Below are positions 1-6,650 of a DNA stretch of 64,000 nucleotides, piece after piece. The position numbers and the translations under genes were made by a program. Source of the stretch: Vitreoscilla filiformis. GTDB taxonomy: Bacteria > Pseudomonadota > Gammaproteobacteria > Burkholderiales > Burkholderiaceae_C. The notes below the pieces were generated by a model that saw only the letters and a program-made list of their open reading frames with translations, was not told the DNA's origin and did no database searches. Each line of letters begins with the position of its first letter. Position 1 is the stretch's first letter. Location: the NCBI RefSeq assembly GCF_002222655.1, contig NZ_CP022423.1:248001-312000 (forward strand), read 5' to 3'.

Positions 1-1
1 G

Positions 2-511
2 TTGGCCGTCATGCCGCTGATGTGGGGCGCCGATCAATACGCCCACATGCCCATCATCCAGCCTTTGTCGGGGGCGTGTTTGCTGGTGCTGCTGGCGGGC
101 TGGCCGTTGGCGGTGCTGGGGATGGTGGCGGTCAGTGTGTTCACCACGGTGGTGGCCGATTTGAGCTGGTGGGAGGGGCTGTCGCGCTTGGTGTGGCTGG
201 GGTTGCTGCCGGGAACGCTGGCGTTTGGCATCGGCTTGTTGATTCGGCGCTGGCTACCGAATCATGTGTTCGTGTTCATTTTGGGCCGAGGCTTTTTAGG
301 CTCGGTGCTGGCAGGCTCGTTGGCAGGCTGGATCGGCTTGTGGGTCGAAGGGGTTCCCGCCGGCAGCGATGGCGGGGACATGATGATTGGCCGTTGGCTC
401 GCCGCCTGGGGTGACGCCTTTCTCACCGGCATGTTCACGGCCATCTTCGTGGCGCTGCGGCCTCAATGGCTGGCGACCTACTCGGATCGGATTTACCTCG
501 ATCGGCGCTGA
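2..511 (+). CDS. Energy-coupling factor (ECF) transporter permease-like membrane protein, 5'-partial
   Basis: Integral membrane protein of the COG3235/CbiM-like group, usually annotated as an ECF transporter permease for a metal or vitamin. The frame is open at the left window edge, so the true start lies upstream. The visible 169 residues contain about four hydrophobic segments (roughly residues 20-48, 60-82, 92-115 and 135-150) and end in a WLATYSDRIYL tail typical of the family. Relatives are about 200-220 aa, so some 40-50 N-terminal residues are probably missing. The stop codon is followed within two bases by a truncated group II intron, so the original downstream sequence has been displaced or deleted. 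The substrate cannot be told from the sequence. Confidence 0.7.
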   Translation: MAVMPLMWGADQYAHMPIIQPLSGACLLVLLAGWPLAVLGMVAVSVFTTVVADLSWWEGLSRLVWLGLLPGTLAFGIGLLIRRWLPNHVFVFILGRGFLGSVLAGSLAGWIGLWVEGVPAGSDGGDMMIGRWLAAWGDAFLTGMFTAIFVALRPQWLATYSDRIYLDRR

Positions 512-512
512 G

Positions 513-827
513 GGCCACCACGCTCACCATGCCCGTCTTGTGCAACAGGTAAGAACGTGAACACTGTTGATGCACAAGCGCCACATCTACCCTAGACGCT
601 GTACCATCGAATTCACCATTTAGTGCCGGCTCGTCTGGCGTCCTGGGCCTCCTTGATGTGGTTTCTGTTCGTCGCCTCGCACCTCTTGTCTACGGTTTCC
701 TCCAGACCCCGCTTCGCGGCGACGCCCTTGCCCTCGACTCGTGGTTGTCCTGCTCGCTCTTCGAGTCCAGGCCGGTACTCCCACAGGGGAATTTCACCCT
801 ATAAGCTCACGCCTATGCTGGGCGCGC
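513..827 (-). mobile_element. Group IIC-attC-type intron remnant A (ORF-less, 3'-truncated)
   Basis: On the minus strand this matches intron B (2570-3012) over its first two thirds. It has the 5' end CGCCCAGCATAGGCG, a domain I segment reading GGGTGAAATTCCCC, and the shared stretch through CTGGACTCGAAGAGCGAGCA. The first bases are GCGCG rather than the GTGCG of copies B and C, so the 5' splice site is changed. The copy stops about two bases after the stop codon of the upstream permease gene, so the 3' domains, including domains V and VI, are missing. There is no reverse transcriptase ORF. It should be unable to splice. Its 5' end abuts an attC-like stem-loop, as expected for the attC-targeting IIC lineage. 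Confidence 0.7.
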
Positions 828-909
828 ACAGGTCGGTCAAATTGACGTCACGCAAAGTCCGCACCTCCGGCGCGTGCTTTGCGCGACGCAGGTGATTTTC
901 ACGTTAGCA
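828..909 (+). other. Integron attC-like recombination site (A), left arm lost to intron A
   Basis: Right of intron A, bases 846-887 form an imperfect inverted repeat (CGTCACGCAAAG pairing with CTTTGCGCGACG) around a short GC-rich loop. This is followed by an L'-like block, a 5-base spacer and the core GTTAGCA at 903-909. This layout of stem, L', 5-nt spacer and R' is that of the right part of an attC site. The R'' arm would lie on the far side of the intron and is gone because the intron copy is truncated. The cassette that follows starts immediately after GTTAGCA. Confidence 0.6.
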
Positions 910-959
910 AAATACAAAAATCATCAACGTACAACCCTAAAAAATTAAACTCAGTAGCC

Positions 960-1592
960 ATGACAACCTCCATCATGAAGCACGCTCTACCACTGCTGTT
1001 TGTTCTTTCTGCAACAAGCGTTGCATCGCAGGATTTAGTACCTTCCCTCGCAGCCTGCGCGAAAGACAAGACTCCAACGTCCAGACTTGCTTGCTTTGAC
1101 TCGCTAGCGGCCAAGCATACATCGCCCTCAACAAGTACTACCATACCGCCAAGCTCAAAGTGGGTTATCTCGACGGAAACTTCAAAGATCGACGATTCAA
1201 AGACTGTAGTTCTTCGGTTATCAGCTGAATCAGCGATCACAGGCTGGCCCAGCAAGACTCACGTACCATCACTAATAATTCGCTGCAAAGAACGCCAAAC
1301 AGAAGCCTACTTCGTTACTGGAATGTCCCCTGCGGTCGAGTACGGCATCGACGGAGCAACCATCACACTTCGCGTCGACAAAGCTCCTGCATTCAAGCTG
1401 CGGACTAGCAAGTCAACTGACGGAGAAGCCCTTTTTCTTCCATCAGCGATTAATAATTTGAAGAAAATGGCAGAGGGTTCAACACTGCTATTTGAGTTTG
1501 TTCCATTTAATTCTTCACCGCAGATGACAACTTTCCAGATTTCAGGTCTTGGTGTGGCGCTCAAGCCACTTCGGGAAGCCTGCAAGTGGTAA
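960..1592 (+). CDS. TagO/VasI-like (type VI secretion-associated) periplasmic protein
   Basis: About 210 aa with an N-terminal signal peptide (MKHALPLLFVLSATSVASQ, starting at the second in-frame ATG, 975). The mature part begins with an LAACAKDKTPTSRLACFDSL block, the Cys...DxxRLxCxDxLA signature of the VasI/TagO family (Pfam VasI). It ends with the FQISGL...LREACKW tail of that family. TagO proteins are linked to type VI secretion in other bacteria, but no other T6SS gene is near, so the role here is open. It is the first gene of a low-GC cassette that starts right after an attC core at 903. There is no good Shine-Dalgarno site, which is common in cassette genes. Starts at 960 and 975 are both possible. 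Confidence 0.75.
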   Translation: MTTSIMKHALPLLFVLSATSVASQDLVPSLAACAKDKTPTSRLACFDSLAAKHTSPSTSTTIPPSSKWVISTETSKIDDSKTVVLRLSAESAITGWPSKTHVPSLIIRCKERQTEAYFVTGMSPAVEYGIDGATITLRVDKAPAFKLRTSKSTDGEALFLPSAINNLKKMAEGSTLLFEFVPFNSSPQMTTFQISGLGVALKPLREACKW

Positions 1593-1738
1593 CACAGCGA
1601 TAACCAATTCCGACTACACGGTGCTGCGGCAGGCATAATAAGACCCAGCTACGGCACTTTATGGCAGCAATAACAAATTGCGCTAAATAAACTTAGCCTT
1701 CAAAAAAGCACTACCAAAGACGCTAGGAAGAATCCGAG

Positions 1739-2056
1739 ATGAAACAGAAACCAATAATCGGCCTTGTCGTCTTCGCGGTGACAATGATCGTCATCTACAC
1801 GCAGCTAACGCTTTTCGTGATACCGCCAATCGGCGCATTACCCGAGGGCCGCACCGTTGTAATCATGCGCCTGAACAAAACCGAGTTCATTGACAGTCCC
1901 GACGCAATGTGCGATAGGATACAAAGTGGCGTTAGCCTACTATGCAGAGCCATGGTAATGAGCGCCGTCGTGGGCAAGGCCACTATCCTGGTGAGGCTGC
2001 CGTACAGCTCGTGGCTTTACAGCATTTCGACCGGTGGTAAGAGCTACGATCGTTAG
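1739..2056 (+). CDS. Hypothetical single-pass membrane protein in an integron cassette
   Basis: 105 aa, not recognised. Residues 7-31 form one hydrophobic segment directly after a short basic N-terminus (MKQKP), so it is a signal anchor or an uncleaved signal. The rest is a small soluble domain with two cysteines (in DAMCDR and SLLCRA). It lies in the same cassette as the TagO-like gene and has the same lower-GC codon use (many ATA, AGA, AAT), unlike the surrounding chromosome. In-frame sequence continues directly after its stop into the broken zinc-ribbon gene, so the two may be one disrupted unit or two adjacent cassette genes. Confidence 0.5.
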   Translation: MKQKPIIGLVVFAVTMIVIYTQLTLFVIPPIGALPEGRTVVIMRLNKTEFIDSPDAMCDRIQSGVSLLCRAMVMSAVVGKATILVRLPYSSWLYSISTGGKSYDR

Positions 2057-2347
2057 CCCAAGCTCTGGAGAAAATATGGAGTTTTGATTATCGCAATTCT
2101 CATCGGCTGAACTCCTGCTGTAATTGCAAACGGGAAGGGTAGATCCTTCGGTCTCTGGTGGTTCTACGGGGCGGCGCTATTCATTATCGCATTGCCTCAC
2201 GCCTTAATCATGAAGGCAAACAATGCAGCCATTGAGCAGCAGCAACTTGCGGAAGGTCTGAAGAAGTGCCCTCATTGCGCCGAGCTCATCAAGCCTGATG
2301 CCAAGGTGTGTCGCTATTGCGGGCGCGAGGTGGCAGTTCGGGTCTAA
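2057..2347 (+). pseudogene. Broken small membrane protein with C-terminal zinc ribbon
   Basis: Directly after the stop at 2054-2056 the same frame reads LWRKYGVLIIAILIG, then TGA (2108-2110), then continues as a second membrane segment (WWFYGAALFIIALPHALIMK) and a zinc ribbon, KCPHCAELIKPDAKVCRYCG, to the stop at 2345-2347. The layout of two hydrophobic stretches and a CxxC-CxxC ribbon looks like one gene in which TGG (Trp) became TGA. A 45-residue remnant starting at ATG 2210 could still be made and would carry only the zinc ribbon. No start codon with a ribosome site is evident at the left end. Alternatively only the 2210-2347 mini-gene is real. Confidence 0.5.
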
Positions 2348-2564
2348 ATCAGCTGCTCAACCGGACTGACTCTAGTCGGCTTCGTTTTCTTCTGTTGGCC
2401 GATTCTAAAGTAGCAAATATTTATTATTCCATTTCGGATTGATCCGTTAACTTATTTAAAGATAAATTATTGCTCATAGTTTAAAAACACAACCCGGACG
2501 AAATTTAGTTACATGAAGCTGCAAATTTTGGAATATTTCTTCCATCAGCTGGCGCTTCGCGAAG

Positions 2565-3067
2565 TGCTAATCGGGTAGCCGGGGGTCTTTAACCCCCAGC
2601 TCCCACACCACCCACCATGCGGGCCCGCAGTGGGTGGTTCAACAAGTCGGCTCGCTCGACGAAGCTCGCTTCTCTCTGGTTTAGATATACCCCTGAGCCT
2701 TCTTCCATAAGGCCACCACGCTCACCAGGCCCGACTTGTGCAACAGGTAAGAACGTGGACTGTCGATACACAAGCGCCACATCCAGCCTAGACGCTGTAC
2801 CACGGGTACTTCACCATCCAGTGCCGGCTCGTCTCGCGTCTGAGGCCCCCCTTTGTGTGGTTTCTCGTCGCCTCGCACCTTTTTCCTCTAGCCCGCCTCG
2901 CGGCGACGCCCTTGCCCTCGACTCGTGGTTGTCCTGCTCGCTCTTCGAGTCCAGGCCGGTACTCCCGCAGGGGACTTCCACCCCATAAGGCTCACGCCCA
3001 TGCTGGGCGCACACAGGCCGTTGCACCTGACGCCCCAAAATGCCCGCTGGCTAACTTTGCGTTAGCA
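2565..3067 (+). other. Integron attC site (B), split by group IIC intron B
   Basis: The left piece TGCTA (2565-2569) and the right piece 3013-3067 flank intron B. Joining them gives R'' TGCTAAC, the 5-base spacer AGGCC, L'' GTTGCAC, a central part, then an L'-like block (CTGGCTAAC), the 5-base spacer TTTGC, and R' GTTAGCA (3061-3067). R'' and R' are exact reverse complements, as expected for a folded attC bottom strand. The insertion point between TGCTA and AC corresponds on the minus strand to TGT|TAGCA, the position used by attC-targeting group IIC introns in other bacteria. Confidence 0.7.
2570..3012 (-). mobile_element. Group IIC-attC-type intron B, ORF-less, most complete copy (443 bp)
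   Basis: Read on the minus strand it starts with GTGCGCCCAGCATGGGCG, the GTGCG start of group II introns, and has an early stem-loop GGGGTGGAAGTCCCC. It ends with a domain V-like hairpin (ACCACCCAC pairing with GTGGGTGGT, upper stem TGCG/CGCA, 2-base bulge) and a domain VI-like stem (GGGGG...CCCCC) finishing in CTACCCGAT. IIC introns with their reverse transcriptase are near 2 kb. This one has no RT ORF in its 443 bp, so it would depend on a maturase supplied in trans. It lies opposite to the cassette genes, as attC-targeting introns do. Whether domain V keeps a functional catalytic triad is uncertain. Confidence 0.75.
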
Positions 3068-3160
3068 AAAATACGAAATAGCATCTCGTACGGCCTTAAC
3101 TGATTCGCTAGCCACAATACAAGATATCATCCACAGATAATCGATGATACACCTTACAGC

Positions 3161-3568
3161 ATGAGTTACGCTCCACACAATCTTCCGCAGTTAATCAACG
3201 AATCACACGAAGACTTTTATGCAGCCACAAATGCAGTTGCCAAAGAAATCGGATGGCCTGCGTTAATGACATTCGCGTACGAATTATTAAAAAACCCAGC
3301 ATCTAAGACTTTGTGGCCAACCGCAATTGAAATCATCACGGTGGGATCAGAGCAAAAAAAGGCGTTGCCAAAAGATCTCTACGAGTTCATTGCGCGGATA
3401 TATTTTTGTGCTGATCAATGCTCAGAAATGGAATCAGTAGAGATCGACGAGCAAATATGGGCATTTGTTTCCACATGGCTCGGACTTCCATATACTTCTG
3501 ACTGGAGTCCATACAATGATCCAGAAGTCAGCAATCGAATGGCTCGTATGCAGTGTGAGAACCACTAA
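3161..3568 (+). CDS. Hypothetical cassette protein
   Basis: 135 aa, acidic, soluble, no signal peptide or membrane segment; family not recognised. The predicted composition is mostly helical (repeated short amphipathic stretches, for example around residues 17-50 and 64-90). It is the first gene of the second cassette, starting about 95 bases after the attC core at 3061. Its base composition is clearly lower in GC than the chromosome, with codons such as TTA, ATA and AAT. No convincing Shine-Dalgarno precedes the ATG. Likely a genuine gene because the frame is long for AT-rich DNA and ends cleanly, but its function is unknown. Confidence 0.55.
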   Translation: MSYAPHNLPQLINESHEDFYAATNAVAKEIGWPALMTFAYELLKNPASKTLWPTAIEIITVGSEQKKALPKDLYEFIARIYFCADQCSEMESVEIDEQIWAFVSTWLGLPYTSDWSPYNDPEVSNRMARMQCENH

Positions 3569-3835
3569 GAAAAAACCGAAAAATTCATATCACACCCAAA
3601 AGCCATTGCAATTTGTTTAGTACTTACGCAAAATAAGCTTCACACCACCATCGAACCCCATATATAAATCAACAACTCACAGCGATTCTATTTTATAGAT
3701 ATTCGAATATTTTTCACAATGCAGTGAAATTGAGGGGCTTTGTACCAGTTTTATTGTATACTGGCGTACCGAACAGGACGAGATGGACAAAGCCTTCTCG
3801 TTGTTTGTATTTTTTAGCTGTCATTGGCATACATA

Positions 3836-4177
3836 ATGAGCACAATCCCCAAATGCCCGAAATGTGGTTCTGAATACGGATATGAAGATGGTGGTCTTTT
3901 CATTTGTCCAGAATGTTCGCACGAATGGACAAATCAATCGACAGAAGAACCAACAGAAAAAGAGAAAGTTGTTCGTGATGCGAATGGAAATATCCTGACT
4001 GATGGTGACACGGTAACTTTGATTAAAGATTTAAAAGTGAAAGGATCATCACTTGTAATCAAAGTTGGCACCAAAGCAAAAAATATCAGGATTATTGAAG
4101 GCGATCACGACATTGATTGCAAAATTGATGGCGTTGGTGCCATGCAATTGAAATCTGAATTTGTCAAAAAGGCATAA
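3836..4177 (+). CDS. PhnA/YjdM-family zinc ribbon protein
   Basis: 113 aa. The N-terminus carries a zinc ribbon ([15 protein letters not shown] and ICPECSHEW, two CxxC pairs). The C-terminal PhnA domain is nearly textbook, with [19 protein letters not shown], a KVKGSS loop and the HDIDCKIDG...LKSEFVKKA ending. The E. coli homologue was once linked to alkylphosphonate use; its real role is not settled. The start at 3836 gives the family length; the ATG at 3824 would add four residues. The stop codon (4175-4177) is immediately followed by the R''-like arm CGCTA of the third attC-like site. A PhnA gene at the end of a mobile cassette is unusual and suggests horizontal transfer. Confidence 0.85.
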   Translation: MSTIPKCPKCGSEYGYEDGGLFICPECSHEWTNQSTEEPTEKEKVVRDANGNILTDGDTVTLIKDLKVKGSSLVIKVGTKAKNIRIIEGDHDIDCKIDGVGAMQLKSEFVKKA

Positions 4178-4395
4178 CGCTAATCGGGTAGCCGGGGGTC
4201 TTTAGCCCCCAACTCCCACACCACCCACCATGCTGGCCCGCAGTGGGCGGTCGATCCACAAGCGCCACATCTACCCTAGACCATCGGATCACCATCCAGT
4301 GCCGGCGCGTCTCGCGGCGATGCCCATGCTGGGCGCACACGGCCAACTGGGTCATCGGTGCCACAAACCCGGCACGACTTCGACACGATTGCCCC
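4178..4395 (+). other. attC-like site remnant (C), interrupted by intron C
   Basis: CGCTA (4178-4182) joined to AC (4339-4340) across intron C gives CGCTAAC, an R''-like core at the same position relative to the intron as in site B. To the right a GTGCC...GGCAC stem (about 4360-4377) could be part of the attC fold. I cannot find a matching GTTRRRY-type R' before the next gene at 4459. The right half therefore seems lost or diverged, which would mark the right boundary of the cassette array. Confidence 0.4.
4183..4338 (-). mobile_element. Group IIC-attC-type intron remnant C (internally deleted, 156 bp)
   Basis: Both ends match intron B on the minus strand: the start GTGCGCCCAGCATGGGC and the end GACCCCCGGCTACCCGAT, preceded by the domain V-like hairpin. 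Most of the inside (domains I-IV) is deleted. The remaining middle contains pieces shared with B, such as GCCGGCACTGGATGGTGA and GATGTGGCGCTTGTG. It is flanked by an attC-like R'' arm exactly as in B. With domain I gone it cannot splice. Confidence 0.7.
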
Positions 4396-4458
4396 CCCGG
4401 TGTTTTTCAGAATAGAGGCCAGTAACAAACGTAACAACCTTTCTTCTGAGAGCCCACC

Positions 4459-5160
4459 ATGAACCTCTTGTCTGCATCGCATCGTTGGCTGCGCCGTTTG
4501 GCGGTTGTGTCGGCTGTGGCGGGGAGCGCGGCAGCGGTCGCGGGGCCAGGTGATGCGGCCTCGCTGTCGTTCAGCGACAGCGCCGCCACCCAGGTGCCCA
4601 ACTGGCAGGACACGCTGTTCATCTCCCAATTCGACAGCAGCCTGGGCACCCTGACCAGCGTGACGCTGAGTTTTTCCGGACACAACACCGGCACGCTGGC
4701 CGCAGAAAATCTGGCCTCCGCCGGCACCCTCAACTTGGCCGGCACGGCCACTTACAACCTGAACAGCACGGTGTGGAACCTCACAGGATCGGCCACCGCT
4801 GCGCATGTTTTCAACGCGGCAGGGTTTGACGGCAGCGTGGATTACGGCGGCGCGTCGGGTGCTACTTTCACCAACGCCACCGGGGCTTACGCCAACAGCA
4901 TCACGTTGACATCCGGGCTGGAAGCTTTCATCGGCAGCGGGCAACTGGCGTTCGGGGTGAACGTGGTGGGTGGGTCGTCCTACACCGGCACGGGCGCAGC
5001 GGTGGTGACGTTCGCGCAGTCCGCCGATGCGGCCTTGGACGTCACTTACCACTACACCACGCCTGGGGCCATTTCCGTGGTGCCCGAACCGAGCACGCAA
5101 GCTCTGTTTCTGCTCGGACTGGCGCTGTTTGGCTGGGTGGCTCGCTCACGCCGCCCGTGA
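4459..5160 (+). CDS. PEP-CTERM sorting domain protein (choice-of-anchor E type)
   Basis: 233 aa exported protein. A basic N-terminus and hydrophobic stretch (residues 8-30) form a signal peptide. The middle, about residues 33-195, is a Ser/Thr/Gly/Ala-rich beta domain that looks like the choice-of-anchor E domain. The C-terminus is a PEP-CTERM signal: VPEPST, a hydrophobic helix (QALFLLGLALFGWVA) and a basic RSRR end. Such proteins are cut and anchored or released by an exosortase, which must be encoded elsewhere. GAGAG upstream of the ATG serves as the ribosome site. It is convergent with trkH, with only 18 bases between the stops. The exact function is unknown, usually biofilm or surface related. 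Confidence 0.85.
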   Translation: MNLLSASHRWLRRLAVVSAVAGSAAAVAGPGDAASLSFSDSAATQVPNWQDTLFISQFDSSLGTLTSVTLSFSGHNTGTLAAENLASAGTLNLAGTATYNLNSTVWNLTGSATAAHVFNAAGFDGSVDYGGASGATFTNATGAYANSITLTSGLEAFIGSGQLAFGVNVVGGSSYTGTGAAVVTFAQSADAALDVTYHYTTPGAISVVPEPSTQALFLLGLALFGWVARSRRP

Positions 5161-5178
5161 GAGGCCACCAGCCAAACC

Positions 5179-6636
5179 TCATTTACGCCAAAACCCCGGC
5201 GTCAGCAGCACCAGCACCGAGAGCAACTCCAAACGCCCGAGCAGCATGGAGAGGGTGCAAATCCAGGTTTGCACGTCGCTCAAACCCTGGTAGTTGCCGG
5301 AAGGCCCCACTTGGCCCAGCCCAGGGCCGGTGTTGTTCAAACAGGCCACCACAGCGGTGAATGCGGTCACCACATCCAACCCGGTGAGCAGCAGCAGCAT
5401 GGTGGCCACGGTCATCACCGCGCCGTAAATCAGCATGAACGCCTGCACCGAGGCCAACACTTCCGGCGCCACGACACTCCCGCCCCACGTCACCGGCACC
5501 ACCGCACGCGGATGCACGATGCGCGTGAATTCTCGCTGCGCTTGCTTCCACAACAGCAGGCTTCTCACCAGTTTGATGCCGCCGCCCGTCGAGCCCGCAC
5601 ACGTGGCAAAACCACACAAACCCAGCATCAGCACCGGGGCAAAAATCGGCCATTGGGCGTAATCGACCGTGGCAAATCCGGTCGTGGTGGCGATCGACAC
5701 CACACTGAACGCCGCGTGGCGCAAGCCCGTGAAAAAGTCCGGATACACCTGGTGAGCGTACAGAAAAACCGCCACCAACAGCACGCTGCCCGCCATCAAA
5801 GCCCAAAACAACCGGGCTTCCAGATCACGCCACACCACCCGCAGCGATTGTTGCCGCCACGCCAGGAAGTACAGCCCAAAATTCACCCCGGCCAGCAGCA
5901 TGAACACAATGGCCACCAATTCAACCCGCCCCGAGTTGAATGCACCAAAACTGGCGTCGTAGGCGGCAAAACCACCCAAGCCCATGATCGAACACATGTG
6001 CATGAAGGCGTCCGTCCAGCTCAAGCCCGCCCAGCGCAGCGCCAACATGCACGACGTGGCCAGCACGAAATACACCGTCCACAGCCCACGCGCCGTTTCC
6101 GCGATGCGGGGGGTGAGCTTTTCATCCTTCATCGGGCCGGGCGTTTCGGCTTTGAGCACTTGGCTCCCCCCGACCCCCAGCATCGGCAAAATCGCCACCA
6201 CCAGCACCAAAATCCCCATGCCGCCCAGCAGCACCATGAAACAACGCCAGACGTTGATCGAAGCAGGCAGCGTGTCCAGCCCCGTCAACACGGTGGCGCC
6301 AGTGGTGGTGAGGCCAGACATCGCTTCAAAGTAAGCATCCGTGACGCTCAGGCCCGGGATGTGCAGCCACAACGGCAACATGCCAAACGCTGGCAACACC
6401 GTCCACACCAGGGTGACGAGCAAAAAACCATCACGCGGGCGCAGCTCGCGGCGTTCTTTGACACACGCGGCCCATAAACCCAAACCGCACACAAACGTCA
6501 CCGGCAGCGCCGTGGCGTAGGCCGACAAACCCGCATCGTGCCCAAACCAGGCAAACCCCAGCGGCACGATCATGGTGAGGGCGAACAGCATCAACACACC
6601 GCCCAGCACGGTGAAGACCGGAAAGTAATGGCGCAT
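5179..6636 (-). CDS. trkH: Trk potassium uptake system membrane subunit TrkH
   Basis: 485 aa polytopic protein that forms the K+ pore of the Trk system in the inner membrane. The four pore-loop signatures are present in order: GLTTTGATVL, SIMGLGGFAAYD, ATTTGFATVDY and CLNNTGPGLGQVG. Length matches E. coli TrkH (483 aa). The gene follows trkA by 14 bases on the same strand, so the two are one operon. TrkA supplies the nucleotide-binding gating ring. Start and stop look intact. Confidence 0.95.
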   Translation of the reverse strand: MRHYFPVFTVLGGVLMLFALTMIVPLGFAWFGHDAGLSAYATALPVTFVCGLGLWAACVKERRELRPRDGFLLVTLVWTVLPAFGMLPLWLHIPGLSVTDAYFEAMSGLTTTGATVLTGLDTLPASINVWRCFMVLLGGMGILVLVVAILPMLGVGGSQVLKAETPGPMKDEKLTPRIAETARGLWTVYFVLATSCMLALRWAGLSWTDAFMHMCSIMGLGGFAAYDASFGAFNSGRVELVAIVFMLLAGVNFGLYFLAWRQQSLRVVWRDLEARLFWALMAGSVLLVAVFLYAHQVYPDFFTGLRHAAFSVVSIATTTGFATVDYAQWPIFAPVLMLGLCGFATCAGSTGGGIKLVRSLLLWKQAQREFTRIVHPRAVVPVTWGGSVVAPEVLASVQAFMLIYGAVMTVATMLLLLTGLDVVTAFTAVVACLNNTGPGLGQVGPSGNYQGLSDVQTWICTLSMLLGRLELLSVLVLLTPGFWRK

Positions 6637-6650
6637 GGCGAGCGTCTCGA

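Noticed and set aside
879..959. Upstream extension of the TagO-like gene to 879
   Set aside because: It would start inside the attC site and add residues before the signal peptide.
3569..3835. Possible extra attC site between the two genes of the second cassette
   Set aside because: AT-rich spacer without paired GTTRRRY/RYYYAAC cores or a stem.
512..4395. Insertion sequence or MITE interpretation of the three repeats
   Set aside because: No terminal inverted repeats of the element and no target duplication; the ends and insertion position fit group II introns in attC sites better.
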